A stretch of 64,000 bases of DNA from Daphnia pulex (taxonomy: Eukaryota; Arthropoda; Branchiopoda; Diplostraca; Daphniidae): the NCBI RefSeq assembly GCF_021134715.1, contig NC_060028.1, positions 7,849,482-7,913,481 on the forward strand, read 5' to 3'. The notes below the pieces were generated by a model. The model was given only the letters and a program-made list of their open reading frames with translations, had not been told where the DNA came from and ran no database searches. Of this stretch, positions 11,709-24,011 are shown piece by piece. Within the stretch, counting starts at the first letter, position 1, and the number at the start of each line of letters is the position of its first letter. The position numbers were made by a program, and so were the translations under genes.

Positions 11709-12235
11709 CTGAAACAACAGAACATGCTTTACTGCACTGCACCACCCTTGAAATGGAAAGATTAGACATTATTAACTTTTTTTCAAAGAAAAACATCAGC
11801 TTAAACCTACCAAATCTCCTTGGCCTCAACCTCGATTTAAACCACAGCACCCAACAAGAGATCAAGTACCTTCTGGTAAGGTTTTTAAAAAAACACAAGA
11901 CTCGTCAACAGAATCTAGCAAAAGAATATAAACTTTAAGCAATCACTAGCAACCAATATAATCGTTTCACTACCAAATCCGGCCGCCAATCTCCACAACT
12001 CACTTTCATCAGGTCCACACTCGGCACAAAAAAGATTTAAAAAAAATCGAAGAAGAAGGTGGGGGCTAAAGGGCTACCCACAGCCCATCATCTGAATTCT
12101 GAAGAAATCTCTGGCCACCAGAGGGCCTCTTCAGAGCCCCATGACCCTTCTTACGTTGTAAAACGCCAAACGGGGCGAAATGGGCGAAAAAACTTGTTGC
12201 TAATGGTGCTAATTAATGCAAATTATTTAAAAAAT
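11709..12235. other. Upstream part of the spacer, one possible exon
   Basis: On the minus strand 11820-11887 has an acceptor-like TTACCAG and a donor-like GTAGGT, so it could be a further upstream exon of the repeated-exon gene. One of its frames is open, but I find no start codon to anchor it. At 12146-12203 lies a copy of a ~57-bp segment that recurs at 12527-12584. Nothing else supported. Confidence 0.3.
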
Positions 12236-12639
12236 ATTGCACAGCCTTTCAATTTTGCCTTAATTGCTAGATGGCAGCTTCCGTATTTGTTTTTTCCTTC
12301 TTCGCTAGATGGTGTTTAGCTGGCCTGATAATCTGACATTTCATTGCAGACGCCTGCAGAGTGTAGACACTGAGTAAAAGTAAACATGGCTCTTCGACGT
12401 TTTCCATCATGAGAATTACAAAAAGGCAGTTTAAGTTTTTATTGTTTAAGGTTGCTGAATGTTAACCATTTATTTATGAATAATCAGGAAATGCAGCCTA
12501 TAATCCCTATAATCTGTACTTCATGCTTCTTACATCGTGAAACGAAAAACGGGGTGAAATGGGCGAAAAAAAATGGTTGCTAATTCATACTTATATTCCT
12601 GTGATTTCAAATACCAAATTGAACTTTGTATTTTATGTA
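12236..12639 (-). repeat. Inverted, diverged copy of the duplication tail
   Basis: This stretch is the reverse complement of the last ~410 bp of the block (5161-5569, 9537-9945, 16558-16966) with roughly a dozen substitutions and small gaps by eye. It ends exactly where copy 3 begins. It is clearly older than the three blocks, which are alike. Together with 16558-16966 it gives copy 3 long inverted flanks able to form a hairpin. Confidence 0.88.
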
Positions 12640-13614
12640 TGTTATTGGCTTCCGTCTGCATCAGCTTACCAAGAGGGTACAACCACACTCTCAACGGGAT
12701 GGCCGTGCTGGCCAGGTGATCCATGACTTTCCTGCAGGCTTGGTACTGCTCGCCGACGTCCTTCAAAGTCCAGCTTTGTCCACTTTTGACGCCAATCAAG
12801 TCGCTGTACAGGAGACACTGCAAGTTTAACGGAATAAGGCGGCCGTCTTCATCTTCTTCGTCCAGTTCTAGTTGATTTCGGCCATTCAAAAGTCCGTTGG
12901 CAAAGTAGTGGGCGTAGTCGTCTTCGTCCCTGGAACTTTTCGGATGTGGGCCGAGTTGAGGAGAGAAAATGCAGAAGGCCTTCAGGCCGTAAGTGACCGC
13001 TACAACGACGTGAGTGGCCTGGCTCTTGATGAGTCTCTCTGGCCGGCAGATAATTTCCAGGCTAGTGGGGTCGACTGAGACTTTCCTGCTGGAGGAACAA
13101 CAATGGATTGCCACTTCAGAGCCGAGATCAAACAATCCCATTGTGGAATCAGATCGATCAATCAGGTACTGCCAAGCTCCTGCCAATGAAGGGTGTAACA
13201 GTCCAGCCATCAAACTCATGGCCGAGTGATTGTCCATTCCCAAATCAGACAACAAGGTGGTCCCAGATTCATCATCATCAATATCGTCTTCTTCTTCACT
13301 CATTTGCTCAGCCACAATTGAATGAACTTTGACAGTTTCTTTCCGTTCTGTTTTGACAGTGGCCAGACAAGAAACATCACTTGGATCCCACAGACGCATA
13401 TCTGCAACCAAATTTCACGTTATTATCTTAAATTTCGCTGAATAATTATCCATCTTAAAAAATAAACATTCGAATTTGACGTTCTGTGAAGAAAGAAAAG
13501 TTAAACTTTTTACTTACTGGGTACAATGACGTCTTCAATGTGATTGTAGAGAGTGCCGATGGAAAAATTACGGCCAAGAGCAATCATTTTATTAGTATCG
13601 AGTTTGTTAAACAT
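12640..13614 (-). CDS. Stonustoxin-family N-terminal domain, gene fragment, copy 3
   Basis: Same exons as in copies 1 and 2 (13518-13614, then from 13401 leftwards). The frame continues leftwards of 12640 into the inverted tail segment, giving a third, unrelated ending. Three identical coding parts with three different ends show that the duplication boundary cuts this gene. Incomplete relative to the family. Confidence 0.78.
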
Positions 13615-14154
13615 GATAGAAAACCGGACAGCATTTGCATTACACTACGACAGAAATAATAAACTGAATCCAAAAAAATCAAACGTCAGATTTTGTTGTC
13701 GTCTGCCATCACGACACTTGTCATTAGCGGAGCTTCAAAGAAACAACTTATGGCGCTTGTTTGAACACTACTATGTTTAAAAAAAAATTCTCACATTCGA
13801 TATAGATTAATTGTAAAACAAAAAAACATAAAATCATTGGTTATTTTATCTTAATATTTTAAAATACCAGAAATCTAGCACTCGCAATTGAGCACTATCT
13901 GTGCCTTTCCTACTTTACGTTTGTGATATAATTTTATGACAATATCGATGAGAGATTAATTTTTAAGACTCGATTTGATGAGCAAACAAAATCACGTAAT
14001 ATGCATAAATAACTGTATTTTTCAACTTTTCATATTTAATCTCTTATCTGTTTTTTTTTTATGTGGTAATTCTCTTTTCAACCTTTACATAATACCCTCG
14101 TGAAACAATTCAAGATAATTTGTGAATGCAAAACAACAAAGCAACAATAACATT

Positions 14155-15527
14155 TTACCAAAATCTCACCAGCAATGTACAATATGCCACTTCATCGCGC
14201 CATCCAATCATGTTACCGGATGCACGGCACGGCAGTGTTGTGCTTTGGTACCCGCCATACCCAGGAAACATCGGTACACCAGTGGTCGACCCAGCCATCA
14301 ACGATACGACACCCAACTTCAGCACGACACCATAGTTTACTAGACAATTAATAAATTTAAACATTAATAAATAACTGACACAAATAGAAAAAAAGTTGAG
14401 TTGATTCACAATTCCATGGAAAAACATTTACCTTTATTAAAACTTGTAATGCGACGAAGAATGAAATTGGTGACTATTCAAGAATGAATAGTGCATGGCA
14501 GTTGCTGTAACGGAGTTGCTCACTCGTCACCTTTTCTCTCCTTTAATACGACTAGACAAGACATAATTTTTATATTTAGTAGTTGGCATATTAAAACTCC
14601 ACGTAACAGAATATTTACCCATGATGTGTAGTGATGTAGTACTGCGGTGCCTTGGTGGTGTAGTAATTAGTGGCCTCGGTATAGTACTCAGGCGCTTTGG
14701 TGTAGTATTTCGGGGCAACATAAGTAGTGGTGTAATAGTCTGAGCCTTAGCACTGCAGTTGCTGTTGCCGTATCGGAGATGCACACTCGACTGATTTATT
14801 TCCCATTATATACGACTAGACAACAAATAATTTAGATATTCAATAATTGGCATATTTAAAACTCCGTCATAGAATATTTACCCATGATATGTAGTTGTGC
14901 AGTACAACAGTGCCATGGTGGTGTAGTACTTGGGAGCCTCGGTGTAGTAAGCTGGGGCAGCATACGTAGTTGTGTAGTACTCCGGTGCCTTGATTATGTA
15001 GTACTTCAGAGCCTCGGTGTAGTACTTGACCCCTTGGTAGCGTAGCTCGGGGACGAATAATACTTCGGGGATTTGGTGTATTAACTTGGGGCAGCATAAG
15101 TTTGGTGTAATAATCTGGAGTCTTGGTGGTATGATACCCGAAAAAAGTTAAATCGATTCACAAGTCTTTTAATGAACGGAAAACCCCATGTAACAACAAA
15201 TTCTTACTCACGATTCAAACTGATTATAATAAGAGAGGAATGCCGTTGGTAACTACTAGTAAGTAGTACAGCAGCACGACGCCTTAATTAACTGGACAAA
15301 AAAAAAATAAACATTATTATTCAGTTATGATAGCCTACTGGGAGATTAACAAAGAAAAATTTGGAATGACTCACAACTACATGTAAAATACAGAAAATCT
15401 ACCCATGATTGAAAACTTGTAACACGATGAAGAATAAAGTTGATGACAAACAGTGCACTGCACTGACTGCAGTCACTGTTGTCGTGCAGAGATGCTCATT
15501 CGACTGATTTCTTTCGACTTTTCTCTC
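14155..15527 (-). pseudogene. Decayed YYTT-repeat exons, copy 3
   Basis: Counterpart of the copy 1 fragments at +11397: tyrosine-rich exons at 14629-14752 and 14882-15142, with the same interruptions. Confidence 0.6.
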
Positions 15528-17021
15528 TCCTTTTATTCTATTTTTCCTCGCCCTGACCCACCTCTTAACCCTTGCGGCTATTGTACCTGCTTGATGAATA
15601 CAAACAAGTGTCATTCTCACCCAACCTCTACACTACCATATGCCAGTTTTACGTAATGTTTCTCGTAACCTTTATCGTGACCTGTCTGCAGGCTTTTTAC
15701 GTGCAAACAACTCAACGAACATCAACAAATGTAACGAATCTAAAACTCCTCACATATGTTGACTGCAAAGTTACCTCAAGTGTGAGTGAGGATTCCCCAG
15801 AGTCCAGCTATTATTCCAAACTGATATCAAGACGTCGCAAAAGGCCAGTAGCTGCAACCAGCACCATTGAACACAAGAACGAAATTCATAACCTTCGTGT
15901 TTGCAGATCTGTTGGAAAGAATAAAATGATTATTGGCTATGGATTTAAAAGAAATACAAATGTTTTCTCTTTACATGTCTGTACTCATGTACATACAATC
16001 ATGTACAGATCTGGTAAATGTACATTGCAGGTTATTCACTTCACACTCTTCATGTCACTGAAACTATAAGTAGCGATGGGACAAATTTCTCTATGTTATT
16101 AACAAATTTACTTATGAGAAATAAACTCTACCTATCCCTCAGCCTCAGCTGGGTTGCCTCTTAAACAGAAGTAGAAACAGCCATAACAACAAACATGCTG
16201 TTGCAGGTTACACCACCAAACTGCGAGATTCAGAAAAGATCCTATGGCTCATGAGCAAGAATAATACCTATGTTACATGAAATTCTGAATTGTAACAGTT
16301 GGGAAGCAGTAATAGAAAAATACCTTATCTCGGCACCTTTTTATTCCACTATAAACAAGCACAATATGTGTGCTTCAAAGATGAGTTTTAGGCTTTTGAC
16401 AGCATGAAGATCTAATGGATGGAAAGTGACTGAGCGGCTAAGTAAACTTGTTCAGTTGTTGGAATGACTGACAGTCTGACTCTGACAGTATGAATCTAGA
16501 ATTTGAAGAAATAAGTTAATAAGTTCAGAAAATAAGAACACTAGGTCAAGATTTACCTACATAAAATACGAAGTTCAATTTGGTATTTGAAATCACAGGA
16601 ATAAAAGTAGAAATTAGCAACCATTTGTTTCGCCCATGCCCATTTCGCCCCGTTTTTCGTTTCACGATGTAAGAAGCATGAAGTACGGATTATAGGGATT
16701 ATAGGCTGCATTTCCTGATCATTCATAAATAAATGGTTAACATTCAGCAACCTTAAACAATAAAAACTTAAACTGCCTTTTTGTAATTCTCATGATGGAA
16801 AACGTCGAAGAGCCATGTTTACTTTTACTCAGTGTCTGCACTCTGCAGGCGTCTGCAATAAAATGTCAGATTATCAAGCCAGCTAAACACCATCTAGCGA
16901 AGAAGGAAAAAACAAATACGGAAGCTGCCATCTAGCAATTAAGGCAAAATTGAAAGGCTGTGCAATCTTTTTAAAATAAGATAATCAACGGGCGACCAAA
17001 AACTTTCTAACTTTGTCAATG

Positions 17022-17027
17022 TTTATT
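17022..17027 (-). terminator. Possible poly(A) signal of the SV2-like gene
   Basis: AATAAA on the minus strand, about 760 bp after the SV2-like stop codon. It is the candidate I noted in that 3' flank; a nearer variant signal is possible. The 17028-17787 stretch is then 3'UTR or intergenic. Confidence 0.35.
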
Positions 17028-17787
17028 GTCGTATGTATGAAACGATGATCTGACGAGTCACTTTAATTTTTTTATTTTTTGTATATATATTGTTTTTCTT
17101 TTTACACGAGGATCGGGTGTGTTTTCTTCTTTTTCTTGTTGGATTTGAGCAGTCCATGCTGACCATGAAGGAGAAGGGGAGGGGTTGGCCGTTGCTGGGA
17201 TTCTCGACGGGCTCTTCTGCTGCTGCTGAGTTTGATAATTTGAGGAGAAAAAATGGACTTTTGCCTAATTTAGCTGCATACATCATTGGAAACCTTTCTA
17301 TAAAGATTCAAATTGTAAATGCTATTTGTTTCGCCAGACTATGTATAGTTTTTAGAACAGCGCGCTATTCAGCAACATGATGTATAGTTAAGTGAGAGAG
17401 ATGCACAACCAGACAGAGTGAGCGCCGTTGGCCCATCTTTCATCGGCACGGATATTATAGGAGGGATTTGATTGTAGTATACAGAAGGGAGAACACGACG
17501 TATTATGTATAAGAAAAGGGAGGCAGCGAGCAAGTAGACGACATTTCTCGTGAATCGAAAAGGAGAGAACACATCATTTCAAATGTAGTGGTCTAAAGAC
17601 ACGTAAGGGGAGCAATATGAGGAGAAAATTAACACATCGTGATCCGTATTCGACATATCTGCACAGCACAGTCAATAAAACAATTTTTTTCGATTGACAT
17701 TTTCGAGGGTGGCACCTGCTGCCAGGTGGGAAAGGAACTTGAACGAATGAGATCTTTCCTTTCCGTCACCACAACTTGTTTTTTTTT

Positions 17788-20700
17788 TTAGAGGAGCGTG
17801 TGACGAGTTTCAATGATCAAAAGACTGACGACGGCTGACGTCAACATCACGCCGGACGTCACGAAACAAGAAGCCAGCACCGTGCACTCGAGCATCGAGT
17901 CGTAGACGAACAGTCCAGCAAGTCCGGCGCCCCGGCTTAATGTGTTGATCAGCCCCCAGCCGGTCGCCCTAAAATGAAGAAAAACGTTATATAATATAGG
18001 TCTATAATTCTATTTTGAAGAAAATCAGCAACCAGACCTAATATATGTTGGACAGGTTTCGGTGGATGCCACTGTCAACGACGCCAAGCCAACGGCAAAA
18101 AAGACATTAAAGGCCGCTTCGACTCCGATGACGGCTTCTGGTGATTGTACGGCCGCTAGTGTCAGCGTCAGTAAGCTGCACAACAGGAGGGATATACCTG
18201 CCGAAAATCAGGAAACGTATTTCATCATATTAATGACTCATATTAGATTTTGACGTCATATAATTACTGATGAGCCGAGCGCGCCCGAAGCGGTCCATGA
18301 GTAGAGCGGCCAAAACGAGGCCCGGAATGAGTGAAAGTTCGCCAATTAATTGCTCGAGGAAGACTTCGCCCAAGTGGATGTTGTAGTCAAAGTCGAGCGG
18401 GCAGAATGCGTCCATGCTGTCGAAAGTCGTGTCCTCCATGTGGCAGCCCTCGAAGCGATAGGGAAAGAAATCCGTGTCGACAAAGGTCGACTGCAGGATG
18501 GTGGAATTGCGGAATAGCGAGCGGCTGGATTTGATTTTGATGAAAGAGACTTGCTCGAAATGGCACGAGTCGAACACGACGTGGTTGAGAATCAAATTCT
18601 GGAATCGGACGTTGGTGAAACGGCCGTTGACGTAGATCATGTTCTCGATCGACTGATTGAATTGGATGTCAGAGTAACTGACATTCATCAGCGTCGAGGC
18701 TTTCAGTTTGAAGTCTTGACCTTTCAGATATTTGACGTATTCCGGGAACCATAATGAAAGTCCGTAGTACCTTTAAAATCAATGGTTACTTTTTAAAAAT
18801 CAAGCAGCAACAGAAAAAATAAATTGATCTCTATTAACTTACCCGAAAGAAGCGAAAACCCAAGTTACGATGATTGGAAGTGTAGCTCGACGATGATTGG
18901 CAGCAAATATTTTCGAAATGAGCGATCCAAACTGTGTACAGCACACACAAATAAAAGAATGTTGTATAGTCACGTTTTTTTATCCCCTGTCCAGATCACG
19001 TGGAGTTATTGATTTTCTGTTGGATTATTATTGAGTCAGAAATCGACATTTAATTAAATCGCCTCGAGGGACTCGATCAACGGTCGCCGATCGGTCAAAA
19101 AAGTCAAACCTCTTATTCGACATGAAGACGCCCTTTTGTTTTTGATTAAATGGTTATTGAATGCGTCCCAATGTTTCGCATGCATGACGTAACAAGAGTC
19201 GCATAGCAACGGGGGGAATCAGATTTTTTGTGTTTTCCACATTTATACGCGGAGTGGATGTCGATAATATAAGAGACTCGAGCATCGAGCAATTGAATCA
19301 ACTGGGTACATTATTGAGTAAAGAAATGTTTAAGATAAATGACTTTGGCGATTAGCCAACATGGGACGAAAATGCGAGTCGCAGAAGGCAATGCTATTAC
19401 AGCACCTTATATATAATGATGCAATAATGCTTTGTATAGCCTATATACTCGGCTTAAGTTGGAATTACGTTGATGCCGACTTTATAAGCCACATTTGATT
19501 AAAGGAGTACGCGGGGGATACTATACACACTCTACATCTTAGCAGATGAGAAACAATCGGATTAATAGAAAAGCGAATTACATTGACTAGCGTGTAGGAG
19601 AGAACGGAGAGAATGGATTTCTGTCTGACGGTCGTTGGATGAGACGTGGCCTGGTCCTTATCATCCTGGCTGTTTTCTCTCCTGAGTTTGTGCTTCTGAG
19701 ATGATGGCAGATCTGTCTCGGAGACTTTGTACTCGTCCACGGTTAGTTTAGGATGATTCTTTTGGAATATTCTCTGTTGAAAAAAAAGGGAAAATTAAAT
19801 CAGACAATGGGTCGTTAAACATTAAAGTGCTCAGTTAACTATAAAAGAAATCTCCAAAGGTGTGAAAAAGACAATTCTAATATAAAATCATGAAACACAG
19901 CTTGTCAAATAGTAGACAATAGATATCAAACAATTGTTACGGTCCGAGTATTTGAAATTTCACACCATTAATTTTTAAACAATAATATATCTTTTTTCAA
20001 AAAATAGTCTATAGCAGCAATTCCGTCAATGGAGCACTAATAGCATATGGAATTTTTCCCAAATTTATTATGTGGTGTACCGGGGCTCTCACAATTTACT
20101 TCAACACCGCTTCTTTGTTATATATATCCTCGAGGGAAATATCTTCATTTACATTGTGCTATGAATATAGCTGCTGGTTTACGTTATTTCACGCAACAAT
20201 TGCATAGCTATAATACATTGCTCTATACACTTCGTTTATTAGGAAATAACATATGTGCGTACTTGATAGATGACGAGGGCCTCGCTTTCATGCCCAATTT
20301 GCAAGAGAATGCGTGGCGATTCGGGCAGGGCCAGTAGCCCAATGACTGCCAACGGCGTGGGAATGGCACAGACGATCAAGAAAATATGCCAAGCGCTGAA
20401 ATGTTCCTGGCCGTCCAGCACCACCATGACACCTATAAATATATATAGACACACGCGCATTATGCAACAGCAGCAGACAATGTGAATAATAGAATAAAGG
20501 GGGATGCTCCGAATGTCTAATTTTCGCCACACCAATGAGCACCGTGCATAACCTAGTTCTCAGACATTTGCATGTGGAATCAACACCTATACTACACTAT
20601 ATATCAGTTTTGGAATTGTTGGCGTGATTTCATTATCGGCTGCTATAGCTCTGATATAGGCAGCATCCTTTATTCCTATCTAGTTGCGTCATGTGAATTT

Positions 20701-23700
20701 CTTGGATTTCCTAACGGTTCCATCCATCCACATCATCCCATCGACGTGCATATGCAAGTGCATATGTTTTCACAATTTACATTAATTGCGGGCAACCCAT
20801 TTCCCATCGCTATAGATATGGGCGTGCACACACATACAAGGAATATAATAAGCCCTTCATTCATCGCATGCTGCCGAGCTCATCTTTCATCCGGAGCTGT
20901 ATAATAGATTTTGGAATCCTTCCAGCGCGGCGGAATAAGTCCCAATTTCGACGATCTCATTTAGACAATTTTTGTATAATCGAGCGCGGTTCCCCACCAC
21001 CAAAATCCATGGTGGTAAATTATATTTTTATCTCGTTATAATCCTATAATATTCCAGCCCAACCGAGACCGACCTGTTTTGGGGAGGATGGCCCAGGCCA
21101 TCAGAGCGACGTAGATGCCTCCAAAGGCCCAGCAAGCGAGGAGGGCGCACAAGAACTTGACTCGTTGCGGCCGCGGGATGAATTCGCTGAAGTAAGCGAT
21201 GAGTATGGGCAGCGAACCGCCCAGTCTGGATGGTTAAGCAAGAAAGAAAGAAGAAAAAAAATAATGTTCAGTTAATATTTACCCCGTTAAGTCATGACAT
21301 GATCTAACAAAAAGAAAAATTCTTTTCTTAAAGGATTTCCATTGATACGACGAATTCTCGATTGGTATAGGAAAGCGGAGCAATCGTGAATCAAGTCTGA
21401 ATGGCATGCAGCACGACGATATAAAGCTAATAATAAAAAAATCTAACAGTAATATAACTATAAAGAGAGAATAATGGACCTTCTATAAGGTCGTTCACAT
21501 GATAAGGAACTAAGCTGTTTATGTAAGAGAGACGGGCGCGGCTGGCGATGGTCATGGCGGGTGCGATAGCTCACTGGGTGGAACGACGGGCCGGAGGGGA
21601 AGGAGGTTGGAAGTCATCCGGTCTTTATCCGCATCGCTGATCGTCACCGAGTCACCATTCAATTATAACCCTTCAATAGTCTGATTCCTTTTCACTTTTT
21701 CTTCTTTTTTCTCCGCCATTTTCCATCTTGGCTTGGCTCCCATCATCAAGTCCTTTTGACTTTTCTCTATAGTTCCAGCAATCTCTGCCCAGCTCTATAG
21801 AGATTGCCAAACTTTCAGTTTCTTTGACGCGTGTGTGTGTATTTTGTCGATATATAGAGAGTGTGTGTGTCGGGTCAAAGATCATTTTCCGTCATTGATT
21901 CGACAAGAAAAGCAGAACGAGTCTAGACACTCAGAGAGGAAAAATAATAAAAGCAACGCGGATTGAATCGAATAAAATAAATATTCTGGCGCTCGTCGTT
22001 CTTCTTGGATAAGTCGACGTGAAAAACTTTGCTCCTCTAGCTCCAATTTCGGGAAGAAGAAGAAAAAAAGAAATGGCGGGACGACGAGAGTGGATCGCCG
22101 AATAGACAAACACACGCTCGCCAACAAAAGAGAGAAAGCGGAACAATGGCGTGAGGAGCGCGGGACACGGGTGATATTCGAGCTGCTGGATCTGAGCCAG
22201 CAGCAGCGTCTATATATCTATATACCGCGATCCTCACGGTGTTATATAGCGGGAGGAATATAGAAGAAGAAGAGAGAGGGAGGAAAAAAGTCGAACACAC
22301 AAGATATGAGTGGAAACTCTAGACCGAAAAGTATAGAGTTGGTGCTGGGGCTTTTGCTTTGCTTGCTGTTTTATCCACTATATGCTGCTGCCTGAGCTGG
22401 TCTATTGGTTATTCGGCCTCTATAGCCCTTGCGTATCGCTCTATTTGCTTTTGGTGATTACAACCAACCGATAAGTCGAATGGATTGTCTCGAGAGACTC
22501 TTTTGACAAACTCTCGGCGATAATAGTCTACGTATACACAAAAGTTCAAACAAAAGAGAAATGGACTCGTTGGAAACATTTGGTTGTTAACGGACGGAAA
22601 CGACGACGATAGCGAACGAGGAAAGAATCGATACACATTTTTCCATTACACTAGTGTTTCCCGGATAGATTCAAGAAACAACTGGAAATCCAATTCCAAA
22701 ATCACTCTCGTGTTTTTCCCCCTCCATTGTCCTACATTTCCCATTTTCCAGTGTACGCCAGCACTGATTCAATCGCCATCATCATCTGTGCGGATAAAGT
22801 AAAGTACTATAGTTCTTTCTTTTCTATTGGCACAACTTATCTCCACTTTGCCATCTCATCGTCCAAGCTCTTATACAATGGGGTGATTAGTGGGGCCATG
22901 AAAAACGGAAGAGAATTACCCAATTCCGCCGAGTAGGCGGGCGGTGAGGAAGGTGCCAAAAGTGGGCATAAGGGCGGCCATCAAATCGAAAATTGCGGCC
23001 AGCGTCATTGCAGTTAACAGCGTTCGCCGACGACCCACCCGATCCGCCATGCATCCCCACAGCAGCGCTCCCGTCGCCAGTCCCGTGTACGTCACCACTC
23101 CTGTCAAAAACCAAAAATCACGAATTCATCAATTAGCATGCTGCATACACATCATCCCTTTGGGGGAAATAATAATAACCAAAAATAGCTATAGCTCTCT
23201 CTCTACTGCTCGTTCTATAAATATATAAGCACTCTGAGCTAATCGGTCGAGTACATATCGATCGCCGTCATCAGGTAAATTGATATTTCTGTTACAAATT
23301 GCTGATACATATTTGATGTTTTCATTTGGTTTAGTGTTTCTACATCAAGTCGGACAATGGGCGAAAACTCGAGAAATTATTCGTGGCGGATTGCACATCG
23401 ATTGGCTGTTTGTTGTCGTTACGCGGTGCTGGTTTCGCCTTGCAAAAGATGTTGGCCATCGACCACATCGGCAATATCGATTACAATAAATTCTCCATTT
23501 TCGACCCGTCTTCTTAGATATACCATGGCGCATTATAAATTCTACAAGAAGCCATAAGAGACTATAAGGCTACTAGTATAATAGCCTGTATACTGACCGA
23601 GAACCCGTTTTTCGGTTTGACTGATGCAGAAATCCACTTCGGCGCTTGGCAGAACGAAGCCCAGAACTAAGAGCTCAGCCGTGTCAGCTGCTAGTCCCAT

Positions 23701-24011
23701 TCCGCAGGCTGCCAGCAGCATCCAGTGGAAACGGCCGATTCCACACTATATAGCAGCATAACGGGGGGCAGCAAAACAAATCAAAGAGACAATAAAAGCA
23801 CGTGATGGTATTTTATAAGTCTAATAAACAAACATTTCGATGTCTTATAGTATATTACCTCGCTGATGGCTCTTTCGTGAAATTCGGAAAGTTCCTTATA
23901 GGCTTTATTGTCGTCAATGTGCCGAGCCGGACGGCCGGAAGGCTGCGTGTTCAAAGCCTGAACTTCTTCTTCGACAGTCACTTCTGCCAACGTTTCCTCC
24001 GTGTTCGTCAT
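17788..24011 (-). CDS. Synaptic vesicle glycoprotein 2 (SV2)-like transporter
   Basis: Ten exons give 642 residues: 23859-24011, 23598-23745, 22920-23100, 21074-21225, 20263-20432, 19582-19773, 18843-18931, 18268-18770, 18038-18197, 17788-17968. All junctions keep frame. The start is the ATG at 24011, after an AAAAAG context; an upstream ATG at 24071 is possible. The protein is a 12-helix major facilitator. The first half has VLGFVLPSAEVDFC, then WGCMADRVGRRR (the MFS loop 2-3 motif) and PESPRILLQ. A hydrophilic linker follows, then YYGLSLWFPEYVKYL. Exon 8 holds the long lumenal loop with pentapeptide-type repeats (RFTNVRFQNLILNHVVFDS), the hallmark of SV2 that separates it from SVOP. The second half has ALLMDRFGRARL. 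SV2 proteins sit in synaptic vesicles and modulate regulated release; neuronal expression here is inference. Confidence 0.93.

Larger units (their letters stand above)
12640..17015. repeat. 4,376-bp segmental duplication, copy 3
   Basis: Third copy, same orientation, shifted by 7021 bp from copy 2. Its left neighbour is the inverted tail segment. Its right end at 17015 lies a few bases from a minus-strand AATAAA that probably ends the SV2-like gene. Confidence 0.93.

Noticed and set aside
21565-21600. TAGCTCACTGGG, like a tRNA A-box
   Set aside because: No B-box and no cloverleaf around it; lies in an intron of the SV2-like gene.
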